A stretch of DNA of 64,000 bases from CAVVNC01 sp963750015 (GCA_963750015.1 CAVVPU010000063.1:50345-114344), one strand, 5' to 3'. Positions 7,808 through 16,805 are shown, counted from the first letter of the stretch. Notes: a model not told the origin generated them from the letters alone. Translations and numbers: made by a program.

Positions 7808-8506
7808 CTGCACATTCCCGACGGCTATCTCAGCCCGCAAACATACGTCCCCTTTTACGGTGCATCCATCGTTTTCTGGGGTGTTGCCCTGAAGAAGATC
7901 CGTAAGGAGCTTTCGGCCAAGCATGTGCCTTATCTGGCTATGGCTGCGGCTTTCGGATTTCTTGTCCAGATGTTCAATGTCCCCGCTCCCGGCGGTACGA
8001 CGGGCCACGCGGTCGGGGCAGGGATAATTGCCATCCTTTTGGGACCGTGGACGGCGGTCATCGCACTCTCTGTAGTGCTTGTCATTCAGGCCCTCGTCTT
8101 TGGCGACGGAGGCATCACAGCCCTCGGCGCCAATTGTTTCAACATGGCGGTGGTGGCGCCCTTTGTGTCATACGGAGCATTCAAGACATTGGCACGTCCC
8201 GCAAGCAGTCCGCGCAGAATATTCTGGGCGGCTTTTCTTGCGGGATACCTCGGCCTCTGCGTGGCGGCGGTCCTTGCGGGCGTCGAGTTCGGTCTTCAAC
8301 CTATCATCGCCCATGCTCCGAACGGCGTGCCCCTGTATGCGCCCTACCCGCTCAAAGTGGCGGTCCCCGCCATGGCCCTCAGCCACATGCTCGTTTTCGG
8401 CGTAGCAGAGGGCCTGATCACTGCCCTGTTGTTGAGGTATATCTGCCGCTACGAACCCAATATGGTGTACGCCTTCAACGTCAGAGAAAGGGTGACCCGT
8501 CCATGA
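7808..8506 (+). CDS. cbiM: CbiM/NikM-type substrate-capture subunit of a Co/Ni ECF transporter
   Basis: Membrane component that binds Co2+ or Ni2+ for an energy-coupling-factor importer. Families in this group begin MHIPDGYLSP, and the N-terminal Met-His is part of the metal site. Here the only position giving that N-terminus is CTG at 7808-7810, preceded by AGGAGG at 7797-7802 with a 5-nt spacer, so I set the start at CTG. The frame is open upstream to 7718, but that extension has no family resemblance. Several hydrophobic segments and the conserved GHAVGAGIIA and HMLVFGVAEG regions are present; 232 aa. It overlaps the next gene by 4 nt. Cobalt versus nickel cannot be decided. Confidence 0.85.
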   Translation: MHIPDGYLSPQTYVPFYGASIVFWGVALKKIRKELSAKHVPYLAMAAAFGFLVQMFNVPAPGGTTGHAVGAGIIAILLGPWTAVIALSVVLVIQALVFGDGGITALGANCFNMAVVAPFVSYGAFKTLARPASSPRRIFWAAFLAGYLGLCVAAVLAGVEFGLQPIIAHAPNGVPLYAPYPLKVAVPAMALSHMLVFGVAEGLITALLLRYICRYEPNMVYAFNVRERVTRP

Positions 8507-8883
8507 GCCATGGCCGCATCAGACAAGGCAGTCCCGGCTCCTCGCTGAAAGGATCGCTTCAAAAGCGCCTCCTCCTGGGGCTCATAGTGGTCGCGCTGCT
8601 GACCCCTCTCGGGATACTCCTGCCGCAGGTATTTCACGCTGATGGGGCATGGGGCGAATGGGGCATTGAACGCATCGCAGCCGTCCTCGGCTACGTGCCC
8701 GAGGGAATGAAGGCCACAGGCGGCCTATGGAAGGCGCCTGTTTCGGACTATACGTTCCCCACGGGCAACACGTCTCTCGTCTCCCGGTCACTCGCCTATG
8801 CGGCATCCGGCATCTTGGGACTTCTACTCGCGGCTTGTCTCGTCTATGTTTTAATGAAGGTGGTAAAGCGTCGTGAAAGATAG
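8503..8883 (+). CDS. PDGLE-type small membrane subunit of the Co/Ni transporter
   Basis: This 126-aa protein has membrane segments at about residues 20-42 and 97-118. The extracytoplasmic loop between them carries GEWG, then LGYVPEGM and SDYTFP, which resembles the PDGLE domain that replaces or accompanies CbiN in CbiM/NikM systems. Such subunits are thought to help the substrate-capture unit load metal. The start codon overlaps the cbiM stop (ATGA), and the following gene starts inside its 3' end, so this is a tightly coupled operon. Confidence 0.72.
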   Translation: MSHGRIRQGSPGSSLKGSLQKRLLLGLIVVALLTPLGILLPQVFHADGAWGEWGIERIAAVLGYVPEGMKATGGLWKAPVSDYTFPTGNTSLVSRSLAYAASGILGLLLAACLVYVLMKVVKRRER

Positions 8884-9796
8884 CATTGCCCCCTTCCTGC
8901 TGAAGGGAAACACGATCTCGCCCGGGAGCGCTCGTGTCCGCTCGAGGCAGCCCTTTGTCGACGGAGCCCTCCACCGGATCGGTTCGGTTATCGCTGCGAC
9001 CTATGTTCAATGGGAATCAGCATCGAGAAAAGGGTTGCTGCAGGCCGTAGACGGCCGGGTAAAGCTCGTCTGCATGCTCTTTCTGGTGATGGTCGCGACC
9101 CTCGTAAACAAGCTGGCGCCCGCAGTCCTCCTTTCGGTTCTCCTTTTCCTGCTCGCGCTCCTTTCGCGCCTCGATCTGCGCTCCTTCTATCGCCGGGTAG
9201 GCCTGCTTGCCTTCTTCTTCGGCTTCCTTGTCGGGCTCCCCGCCGCGCTGAATGCAGTCACTGAGGGCCGTATGCTCTTTCCCCTCGTGACGTTCCGGAA
9301 ACCCCCCTCATTCTTGCTCTTTTCCTTCCCCCAAACTATAGGCATCACGGCAGAGGGCGTCCGGGTCGTCGCCCGTCTCACCCTTCGCGTGATGAACTGT
9401 CTCTCTGTCTCTTTCCTCGTGCTCTACACGACGCCTTTACCTCAGATAATCCGCTCCCTCAAGGTCTTCCGTGTGCCCGATTCCCTTCTCGTGGTGCTGG
9501 TCCTCACTTACAAATATGTTTTCATTTTTTCCACTACCCTGGAAGACATGTACCTCGCCATAAAAAGCAGGCTCGCCGGCCCCCTTAAGGTTCAGCAGAC
9601 GGGGAACTGGACCGCGAGCCGTATCGTCTTGCTCTTCCGGAGGACGCAAAGGAGGTGCGAGGACCTCTTCAGCGCCATGGTGTCGCGGGGTCTGACCGGA
9701 GATATAGTCCTTCCCGCCTCAAGATCCTTAAGGGCCGCCGATCTTTTTGCAGGGCTCTGCCTCCTCGCCCTGGGAGGTCTCGTACTATGGATATGA
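8873..9796 (+). CDS. cbiQ: CbiQ-type ECF transporter transmembrane protein
   Basis: Membrane scaffold (T component) linking the metal-binding subunit to the ATPase. The 307-aa protein starts at GTG 8873, overlapping the PDGLE gene by 11 nt, and shows several hydrophobic segments (for example residues 63-106 and 119-128). The CbiQ coupling region follows (residues about 225-280: SRLAGPLKVQQTGNW ... SAMVSRGLTG), including the short Arg-Gly coupling motif. A longer N-terminus than usual (about 55 residues before the first membrane segment) may reflect an internal start. Confidence 0.83.
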   Translation: MKDSIAPFLLKGNTISPGSARVRSRQPFVDGALHRIGSVIAATYVQWESASRKGLLQAVDGRVKLVCMLFLVMVATLVNKLAPAVLLSVLLFLLALLSRLDLRSFYRRVGLLAFFFGFLVGLPAALNAVTEGRMLFPLVTFRKPPSFLLFSFPQTIGITAEGVRVVARLTLRVMNCLSVSFLVLYTTPLPQIIRSLKVFRVPDSLLVVLVLTYKYVFIFSTTLEDMYLAIKSRLAGPLKVQQTGNWTASRIVLLFRRTQRRCEDLFSAMVSRGLTGDIVLPASRSLRAADLFAGLCLLALGGLVLWI

Positions 9797-10638
9797 CCGG
9801 GAACGATGGGATACTCCAGGTCCGGAACGTATCCTACGCCTACCAGGAAAAAATCCCGGCCCTGGTCGGCGCGACTCTCGACATCCGGGAGGGAGAGATA
9901 TTCGCGGTGATCGGCTCGAACGGCAGTGGGAAATCAACCCTTCTTCACGTGCTGGACGGCCTCGTCTACCCGACCTCCGGTACGGTCCTTTTCAGAGGAT
10001 CAGAGCTGTCCGAGCAGGCCTTGAAGGACCAACGGTTTCTCCGGCGTTTCCGGGGCCAGGTGGGCTACGTTTTTCAGGATTCCGATGCCCAGCTTTTCTG
10101 CCCCACAGTGCTCGACGAGCTCATGTTCGGCCCGCTTCAGCTCGGCCTCGACGAAAAGGAGGCCCGTTCGAGGTCGGATCAGATACTTGAGATGTTGGAG
10201 ATAGAGGGGTTGGCTCAGAGGCCTTCCTATATGTTATCGTCGGGCGAAAAAAAGAGGGTGGCCTTGGGTGCAGTCCTCACTATGAACCCCGATGTCCTCC
10301 TCCTCGACGAGCCGACGAATGGTCTCGACCCGAGGACCCAATGTCAGCTCGTGGAACTCGTCCTCGCCTTGAACGAGGCCGGAAAGACAATCGTCGTCGC
10401 TACCCATGACCTTTCCCTGGTGAGCGAGCTGCACGCCAGGGTGGCTGTTCTGTCGGAAGAGCACAGGATCGAACGGATAGGCAGCTCGGACGAGGTGCTC
10501 TCCGATGAGAAACTGCTCCTTGAGGTGAATCTCGTGCATGAGCACATGCACTACCACGGCACGATCGTCCATCGTCATATCCATTCCCACTATCTGTTTC
10601 ACCGCCACGACAATAGCGTCAAAAACGTGAGGGAATAA
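9787..10638 (+). CDS. cbiO: CbiO-type ATPase with histidine-rich tail
   Basis: ATP-binding subunit energising metal uptake. It starts at ATG 9787, overlapping cbiQ by 10 nt; the frame is open further upstream, but that part is shadow. The 283-aa protein has Walker A GSNGSGKST (43-51), signature LSSGEKKR near 150, Walker B VLLLDEPTNGLD near 170 and the switch histidine in VVATHDLS. The last 35 residues hold about ten histidines (HEHMHYHG, HRHIHSHYLFHRH), a probable metal-binding tail that suits a Co/Ni transporter. Confidence 0.87.
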   Translation: MDMTGNDGILQVRNVSYAYQEKIPALVGATLDIREGEIFAVIGSNGSGKSTLLHVLDGLVYPTSGTVLFRGSELSEQALKDQRFLRRFRGQVGYVFQDSDAQLFCPTVLDELMFGPLQLGLDEKEARSRSDQILEMLEIEGLAQRPSYMLSSGEKKRVALGAVLTMNPDVLLLDEPTNGLDPRTQCQLVELVLALNEAGKTIVVATHDLSLVSELHARVAVLSEEHRIERIGSSDEVLSDEKLLLEVNLVHEHMHYHGTIVHRHIHSHYLFHRHDNSVKNVRE

Positions 10639-10941
10639 GGCCGATAGGCCTCACGCCCGGTCCTTTTTGCCACTATACGTTTCCGGCCGTTTCTCCGGCC
10701 CACAAGTTGAAGAAATCTCAGCAAGTGAATTTGGATACAATCATAGGTGGTTAGGCAAGTGAATTTTTAAACAATAGTGCGGCCCTGCGCATAATTATTG
10801 TACACAAAAGGACTCCGAATGTGATAAAATAGGGGACCTGTCTGGGCCACCAAAAGGAAGACAGATTGTGTTAGAATAAGAAACGGCGTCTTTGCCGTGA
10901 GCCGGCTTTGGCCGGCTTGTCAGAACATGAGGTGCTTTGTA
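10639..10941. other. intergenic region upstream of hdrB with two direct repeats
   Basis: No gene. It holds two 21-nt direct repeats at 10721-10741 and 10755-10775 (gcaagtgaattt...acaat, 18 of 21 identical), spaced 34 nt, and small GC hairpins around 10643-10656 and 10683-10700. A loose promoter-like stretch (TTGTAC ... GATAAAAT, around 10799-10830) and the hairpin gccggc-tttg-gccggc at 10903-10918 just ahead of hdrB are also present. The repeats resemble the multiple end repeats of some insertion sequences, but no transposase remains. Confidence 0.45.
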
Positions 10942-11799
10942 ATGGTGACACTCAGCTACTACCCCGGCTGCTCGCTCAAGACAGGGAGCAAGTTCTACGA
11001 GGCCTCGATCCGTAAGGTTTTCGCGGATTACAACCTAGACCTTCAGGAGATCGATGATTGGTCATGCTGCGGCGCCTCTGCCGCCCACACGATCGATGAA
11101 GAAGCCGCTCATGCCCTCGTCGGGCGAAACCTCGCCCTCGCCGAAAAGCGTGATGCGCCCTTTTTCGCCCCCTGTTCGGCCTGCTACAGCCGTTCGAAGA
11201 TCACGAATGACACCTTGAGGGTCGATTCGGACCTCCAGAACAGGGTAAACGGCTTCATCAGCCCCCTCGAATGCACGGGCTCCCTGGAGATAAAAAACAT
11301 CATCGAAGTGCTCGACGACCACGTGGGTGTCTCTGCCATTGCGGCCACCCGCCGCTACGACCTGTCGGCTTTGAAGGTCGTGCCTTATTATGGATGTGTG
11401 CTCACACGGCTCATGCGGGTAAAGCCTTACGACGACCGGGAAAACCCGGAAAGTATGGACCGGCTTCTCGAGGCCCTTGGTGTCGAGGTCCTGCCCTGGC
11501 CTTTCAAAATGGAGTGCTGCGGGGCAGCGAAGACCCTCACCGACAAGGAGATGACGGTCCGACTGTCGGAGCGCATCGTTGCCCGCGCTATTCAGGCCGG
11601 GGCCGACGCCATCGTCACCCCCTGTCCGCTCTGCCAGATGAATCTCGACCTCCTGCCCTCCCTGGGCAGCAAGGCAGCCATGATTCCGGTGCTCTTTCTG
11701 TCGGAGGTCTTCGAGCTTGCCCTTTACGGCCGGCTCGTCGGCATGGGCTCGCACCTCATAGACGCACGTAGCGTTGTCAAGCAGATCAAGGAGGTGTGA
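10942..11799 (+). CDS. hdrB: HdrB-like heterodisulfide reductase subunit B (set 1)
   Basis: Cytosolic cysteine-rich (CCG) subunit carrying the non-cubane Fe-S clusters of HdrB-type proteins. Two CCG modules are visible: YYPGCSL ... DWSCCGA ... PCSACY, and YYGCVLTR ... MECCGAAKT ... CPLCQMNLD. The start at ATG 10942 (VTLSYYPGC follows) is preferred over an earlier in-frame ATG because a purine-rich site lies ahead of it and family members begin there; 285 aa. First gene of a plus-strand operon with the winged-helix gene, hdrA, mvhD, metV and metF. The partner disulfide is unknown, since bacteria of this type lack CoM-S-S-CoB. Confidence 0.88.
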   Translation: MVTLSYYPGCSLKTGSKFYEASIRKVFADYNLDLQEIDDWSCCGASAAHTIDEEAAHALVGRNLALAEKRDAPFFAPCSACYSRSKITNDTLRVDSDLQNRVNGFISPLECTGSLEIKNIIEVLDDHVGVSAIAATRRYDLSALKVVPYYGCVLTRLMRVKPYDDRENPESMDRLLEALGVEVLPWPFKMECCGAAKTLTDKEMTVRLSERIVARAIQAGADAIVTPCPLCQMNLDLLPSLGSKAAMIPVLFLSEVFELALYGRLVGMGSHLIDARSVVKQIKEV

Positions 11800-11803
11800 G
11801 GCC

Positions 11804-12157
11804 ATGGAAAGGGAAGAAAAGCTCCAGTTCGTCAAGTCAATCGACCCCGAGGGGGGAGACCGTCTTCTTCGCCTGCTGGACAGAAAATCGCTCCTTCTTG
11901 ACAGGAACGTCTATGGTGAACGCTTCACCGAAAGGCAGTTCGACCTTGTCTTCGATCCCCTCTTGACTTCTGCGTACGAGAAGGCGCAAATCCTCGAATT
12001 GCTCGCGGAAAAAGAAGGGACCGTCGAAAGGCTCGCAGGCAGCCTCTCCATGGACAAGGCCCGCGTCTTCGGCCATCTGAAGGACCTGGTCAAGAAGAAC
12101 CTGGTTGAGATCGCAGGGTTCGAGGAAAGACACCCTGTGTTCAGGAAGAAGGGGTAA
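11804..12157 (+). CDS. small winged-helix protein inside the hdr operon
   Basis: A 117-aa protein starting 4 nt after hdrB with a clear GGAGGTG site. Residues about 63-110 read as a winged helix-turn-helix (AQILELLAEKEGTVERLAGS, then HLKDLVKKNLVEI and a wing HPVFRKK), as in ArsR-like repressors. No metal-binding cysteines. It sits where an hdrC gene might be expected, and this operon has no hdrC. It could be an autoregulator or a structural partner; I cannot tell which. Its last codons lie in a 32-nt direct repeat that recurs upstream of hdrA. Confidence 0.6.
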   Translation: MEREEKLQFVKSIDPEGGDRLLRLLDRKSLLLDRNVYGERFTERQFDLVFDPLLTSAYEKAQILELLAEKEGTVERLAGSLSMDKARVFGHLKDLVKKNLVEIAGFEERHPVFRKKG

Positions 12158-12374
12158 GGATCGGAGTGAAGCAGAGTTGAACGAATGGACGCGCCGCGGC
12201 GACTCTTCCTTTTTATGAAGGGGAGGCTCGGCCGGCTTTGGAAGAAAAGGCAAGAACCTATCGCGGGTCAAACTCTCGCCGTTGGCGATGACCCGCGAGA
12301 GCAAGCTTTGTTCGAGGGGGCGACGCGAGCCCCAGTAATTGCACACCCTGTGTTCAGGAAGAAGGGGTAAGGAT
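12130..12374 (+). repeat. 32-nt perfect direct repeat flanking a 181-nt insert
   Basis: 12130-12161 and 12343-12374 are identical (acaccctgtgttcaggaag and on). The first copy ends the winged-helix gene; the second leads into the hdrA ribosome-binding site. The insert holds a nested hairpin: tcgcgggtca 12261-12270 / tgacccgcga 12289-12298 enclosing tcgcc 12276-12280 / ggcga 12284-12288. The arrangement preserves both flanking genes. Confidence 0.85.
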
Positions 12375-12380
12375 AGGGTT

Positions 12381-15300
12381 ATGGATAAGGTTGGAAAGGT
12401 TCTGGTCATCGGTGGCGGTATCGGAGGTATGGAAGCCTCCCTCAACCTGGTAGAGGCAGGGTTCAAGGTTTATCTCGTCGATGAAAAGCCGAACATCGGC
12501 GGCACCATGGCGCAGCTCGACAAGACGTTCCCCACAAACGACTGCTCCATGTGCATCATGGCGCCAAAGCTCGTCGAGGTGGGAAGAAACCCGAACGTTG
12601 AGCTGCTCATGAGCAGTGAGATAGTCGCATTGGAAGGCGAGCCGGGGAATTTCACGGCCGTGGTCAAGAGGCGGCCCAGGAGGATACTGAAGGAAAAGTG
12701 CACCTCCTGCGGCCTCTGCGCGCCCCAGTGCCCACTCGAAGTCCCGGCCGATTACAACGAAGGCCTCTCCAGAAGGAGCGCGGCCTACATCAACTTCCCC
12801 CAGGCCATACCCTCCACCTATTCCATCGACAGGGAAATACCTCCCTGCGTCAACCGGTGCCCCATCAACCTGAATGCCCGTGACTATGTGGGCCTCATCG
12901 CGCAGGGCAGGTTCCTCGAAGCCCTCGACGTGATACGGGAAAGGCTCCCCTTCCCCGGCACCATCGGACGCATCTGCAGCCACCCCTGCGAGGAGGTCTG
13001 TCTGCGGGGGGAGAAGGTCGATCAGCCTATCGCCATCTGCGCCCTCAAGCGCTTTGCCGCGGATTACGAGAAGGGTCGCCGTGAAATGCCCCTTCCCGAG
13101 ATAGGGCCGGACAAGGGCAAGAAGGTGGCCGTAATCGGCGGCGGGCCTTCCGGCATGGCATGCGCCATCGACCTAAGGAAGGCAGGCTACGGCGTCACTA
13201 TCTTCGAGTCCCAGGATAAGCTGGGCGGCATGCTCTACTGGGGCATCCCCGCCTACCGTCTTCCCAAGGACGTGCTCGAAGGAGAGACCTCAATCATCGA
13301 GCGCCTCGGCGTAGAGGTCCGCTACAATACGATTGTGGGCAAGGACGTGTCGCTCAAGGAAATCAAGGAAAGCTTCGATGCCCTCTATATCGCGTGCGGA
13401 GCCCAGGGCGGGCGAAAGCTCGGCCTGACGAACGAGGATGCGGCCGGTGTTATGAGCGGCGTCGAATTCCTGAGACTCTCGAACAAGAAGAATCCCCCCG
13501 AGATCAAAGGAAGAGTGGTAGTGGTGGGCGGCGGAAACGTTGCGGTCGACGTGGCCCTCACCGCGCGGAGGCTGGGAGCGGCCGAGGTGCATATGGTCTG
13601 CCTGGAAAAGGCGGACGAGATGCCCGCCAGCTCATGGGAGATCGAACAGGCAATCGAGGAGGGCGTGAAGGTCCATACCTCCTGGGGACCGAGAGGCGTG
13701 CGCATACAGGACGGGAAGGTGGTCGGCCTCGACGTACAGCGGTGCAGCGAGGTCTTCGACGAAAAAGGCATGTTCAACCCCACCTTCAACGAATGTATAC
13801 TCAAGGACTTCGAGGCCGATACGGTAATCCTCGCCATCGGCCAGGCGCCGGAGACGGCTTTCCTGCGGGATGTGCCCGACCTGAACGCGGGCCGCACCGG
13901 CTGGATCATGGCCGATGCCTTGACCCTCGCCACCTCGGTTGCCGGCATATTCGCGGGAGGCGACATCGTAACCGGCCCGAAGACGGCGATCGAGGCGGTA
14001 AACCAGGGCAAGGAAGCGGCAGAGTCGATCAAACGGTTCCTCGAAGGCTCGAGCCTCAAAGAAGGACGCTTCGCCAAGGAGACGGAGCTTGTCGTCGATG
14101 TGCCGGTCGATATAGAGCGCCGTTTCCGGGTCAGTATGCCTTCCATCCCCGTGGCCGAGAGAAAGGGCTTCGAGGAAGTCGAGATGGTCCTCGACGAGCA
14201 GGCCGCCAAGGCAGAGGCCGAGCGATGCCTCAACTGCCGGCGCTGCCTCGGGTGCAAGCTCTGCGAGGAAGTCTGTAAGCCCGAAGCGATCGATTACCTC
14301 CAGGGCCCCGAAGAGATGAGAATCAATGTGGGCAGCGTCATCCTCGCCACGGGTCTCGAAGAGTACGACCCGTCGGCGAAGCCCGAGCTGGGCTACGGCG
14401 TGTACAAGAACGTGCTCACGAGCACCGAGTTCGAGCGTACCCTTTCTGCCACAGGGCCGACCTCCAGCATCGTGCTCCGTCCTTCCGACGGCATGATCCC
14501 CAGGAAGATCGCCTGGCTCCAGTGCGTGGGAAGCCGCGACAAGACGAACGAATATTGCTCCTCCGTCTGCTGCATGTACGCGACGAAGGAGGCCATTATA
14601 GCGAAAGAGCACCAGAACGATATAGAGCCGACCATCTTCTACATGGACGTGCGGGCCTTCGGCAAGGGGTTCGACCAGTACTACGAGCGGGCCAAGCACG
14701 AGCACGGGGTGCGCTACGTTAAGTCGGCCATATCGCGGATACTGGAAGACCCGGAGACGAAGAACCTCGAGGTCGTCTATGTGGACGAGGACGGACAGGT
14801 GCGCACGGAAGTGTTCGACCTCGTCGTCCTCTCCGTGGGCATGAGACCGGCCAAGAACCTGAAGAACCTCGCCCGGGTCCTGGGCGTCGGCCTCAACGAG
14901 TACGGCTTCGTCAATTCCCCTCCCCGCAACCCCCTTCTCACCACGAGGGAGGGCATCTATGTGGCGGGCGCCTCCGAGTCGCCCAAGGACATCCCCGAGA
15001 CGGTCACCCAGGCATCGGGTGCGGCCTGCGAAGCGGCATCCATAATCAGCGAGGCCCGTGGCAAGGACTTCGTGGTGCCGTCCCTTCCCGAGGAGAGGGA
15101 AACGCCGGTTGCGGAGGAGCCGAGGATCGGCGTCTTTATCTGCCACTGCGGGGTCAACATAGGTGCCGTGGTCAACGTGCCGGAGGTGAAAGAGTATGCG
15201 AAAAGCCTCCCCAACGTGGTCATTGCCGACGAAAACCTCTTCACCTGCTCCCAGGACACGCAGGAGAAGATGAAGCACGTTATCAACGAGTACAACCTGA

Positions 15301-16805
15301 ACAGGGTGATAGTCGCCTCCTGCTCTCCGAGGACCCACGAGTTCCTCTTCCGTTCTACCATAAGGGAGGCGGGTCTCAATAAATACCTCTTCGAGATGGC
15401 CAACATCCGCGACCAATGTTCCTGGGTCCACATGAAGGATCACAAGGGTGCCACGGCGAAGGCAAAGTCCCTCGTGCGCATGGCGGTCACCAACGCAAAT
15501 TACATCAAACCCCTTAAAGAGGTTTCCATCGGCGTCAACAAGACGGCCCTCATCGTGGGAGGCGGACTCGCCGGCATGACGGCCGCCCTCAAGTTCGCCC
15601 GTCAGAATTTCGAGGTCTTCCTCGTCGAGAGGGAGGCGGAGCTGGGGGGCAACCTCCGCCATATCTATAGCACTCTGGACGGCATCGACGTTCAGGAATT
15701 CATGGCCAACCTCGTTGAGCAGGTCACGAGCCATCCTCTCATCCACGTGCTCACCGAGACAATCGTGGTCGACCATGCCGGCTTCAAAGGGAACTTCGAG
15801 ACAGGCCTCCTCCACGGTCCCACCATGAACTCGAGAAAGCTGAAACACGGGATTATCGTGCTCGCGACCGGAGGGGGCGAGCTCAAGCCTTCCGGCCTTT
15901 ACGGTTACGGTGAGGACGAGCGGGTCATGACCCAGATGGAGCTGGAGACGGGCCTCGCAAACAATGGGCTCCCCAAGACAGACCGGGTCGTCATGATACA
16001 GTGCGTAGGCTCGAGGAACGAGGAACGGCCCTACTGCAGCCGGGTCTGCTGCTCGAGCGCCATAAAAAATGGCCTCCATATCAAGGAGATCGATCCGGAA
16101 TGCGACGTGGTAATCCTTTTCCGGGATGTGATGACCTACGGGTTCCTCGAAAAGTATTACCTCCAAGCCCGGCGCGCAGGCATACGCTTTATGCGCTATG
16201 ACAAGGAGCGGCCTCCGGTCCTCAATGGAAGAAACGGCAGGCTGACCCTCACCTGCTTCGACCCCTCCATTATGGAGGAGATCACTCTCGATACGGACAG
16301 GCTGGTCCTCTCCGCCGCCACAGTGGCCACAGAGAATGAAGAGTTGGCCAACCTGCTGAAGGTGCCCCGGACCCTGGAGGGATTTTTCCTCGAAGCCCAC
16401 ATGAAGCTGCGGCCGGTCGATTTCGCCTCCGACGGAATCTACCTCTGCGGCCTTGCCCACTCGCCGAAGAACATAAGGGAGACCATAACCCAGGCAGAGG
16501 CGGCAGTGGCCAAGGCCTGTACGGTGCTCTCCAAGGAGACGATGCTCGTGGGAGGCATCGTCGCCGAAGTGCAGGGCGAGAAATGCGCCGCCTGTCTGAC
16601 CTGCGTGAGGGCCTGCCCTTACAGTGTGCCGGTTATCAACGCGAAGGGTGAGGCGGAGATAGATATCAGCAAGTGCAAGGGGTGCGGGACCTGCGCGGCC
16701 GAGTGCCCGGCAAAGGCGATCCAACTCATGCACTACACAGATATACAGATTGAAGAGAAATCGGGGGCCGTGACACTGGCGGAAGGAGGGTGCGATGTCG
16801 TTTGA
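12381..16805 (+). CDS. hdrA: giant HdrA with inserted NfnB/GltD-like flavoprotein module (set 1)
   Basis: A 1474-aa flavin and Fe-S protein, over twice the length of a simple HdrA. Order: first FAD fold (VLVIGGGIGGMEA); Fe-S motif CTSCGLCAPQCP near 107; NfnB/GltD-like insert at about 150-570 with its own Cys region (CVNRCP, CSHPCEEVC) and two Rossmann folds (VAVIGGGPSGMA, VVVVGGGNVAVD); a Cys cluster CLNCRRCLGCKLCEEVC near 620; HdrA core (QCVGSRD, ICHCGVNIG, CSPRTHE); second FAD fold (ALIVGGGLAGMTA); second QCVGSRNEE region; C-terminal two-cluster ferredoxin (CAACLTCVRACP, CKGCGTCAAECP). The insert predicts NAD(P)H oxidation in the same chain, so flavin-based electron bifurcation is likely. 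Start ATG 12381 is chosen; overlaps mvhD by 11 nt. Confidence 0.9.
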   Translation: MDKVGKVLVIGGGIGGMEASLNLVEAGFKVYLVDEKPNIGGTMAQLDKTFPTNDCSMCIMAPKLVEVGRNPNVELLMSSEIVALEGEPGNFTAVVKRRPRRILKEKCTSCGLCAPQCPLEVPADYNEGLSRRSAAYINFPQAIPSTYSIDREIPPCVNRCPINLNARDYVGLIAQGRFLEALDVIRERLPFPGTIGRICSHPCEEVCLRGEKVDQPIAICALKRFAADYEKGRREMPLPEIGPDKGKKVAVIGGGPSGMACAIDLRKAGYGVTIFESQDKLGGMLYWGIPAYRLPKDVLEGETSIIERLGVEVRYNTIVGKDVSLKEIKESFDALYIACGAQGGRKLGLTNEDAAGVMSGVEFLRLSNKKNPPEIKGRVVVVGGGNVAVDVALTARRLGAAEVHMVCLEKADEMPASSWEIEQAIEEGVKVHTSWGPRGVRIQDGKVVGLDVQRCSEVFDEKGMFNPTFNECILKDFEADTVILAIGQAPETAFLRDVPDLNAGRTGWIMADALTLATSVAGIFAGGDIVTGPKTAIEAVNQGKEAAESIKRFLEGSSLKEGRFAKETELVVDVPVDIERRFRVSMPSIPVAERKGFEEVEMVLDEQAAKAEAERCLNCRRCLGCKLCEEVCKPEAIDYLQGPEEMRINVGSVILATGLEEYDPSAKPELGYGVYKNVLTSTEFERTLSATGPTSSIVLRPSDGMIPRKIAWLQCVGSRDKTNEYCSSVCCMYATKEAIIAKEHQNDIEPTIFYMDVRAFGKGFDQYYERAKHEHGVRYVKSAISRILEDPETKNLEVVYVDEDGQVRTEVFDLVVLSVGMRPAKNLKNLARVLGVGLNEYGFVNSPPRNPLLTTREGIYVAGASESPKDIPETVTQASGAACEAASIISEARGKDFVVPSLPEERETPVAEEPRIGVFICHCGVNIGAVVNVPEVKEYAKSLPNVVIADENLFTCSQDTQEKMKHVINEYNLNRVIVASCSPRTHEFLFRSTIREAGLNKYLFEMANIRDQCSWVHMKDHKGATAKAKSLVRMAVTNANYIKPLKEVSIGVNKTALIVGGGLAGMTAALKFARQNFEVFLVEREAELGGNLRHIYSTLDGIDVQEFMANLVEQVTSHPLIHVLTETIVVDHAGFKGNFETGLLHGPTMNSRKLKHGIIVLATGGGELKPSGLYGYGEDERVMTQMELETGLANNGLPKTDRVVMIQCVGSRNEERPYCSRVCCSSAIKNGLHIKEIDPECDVVILFRDVMTYGFLEKYYLQARRAGIRFMRYDKERPPVLNGRNGRLTLTCFDPSIMEEITLDTDRLVLSAATVATENEELANLLKVPRTLEGFFLEAHMKLRPVDFASDGIYLCGLAHSPKNIRETITQAEAAVAKACTVLSKETMLVGGIVAEVQGEKCAACLTCVRACPYSVPVINAKGEAEIDISKCKGCGTCAAECPAKAIQLMHYTDIQIEEKSGAVTLAEGGCDVV

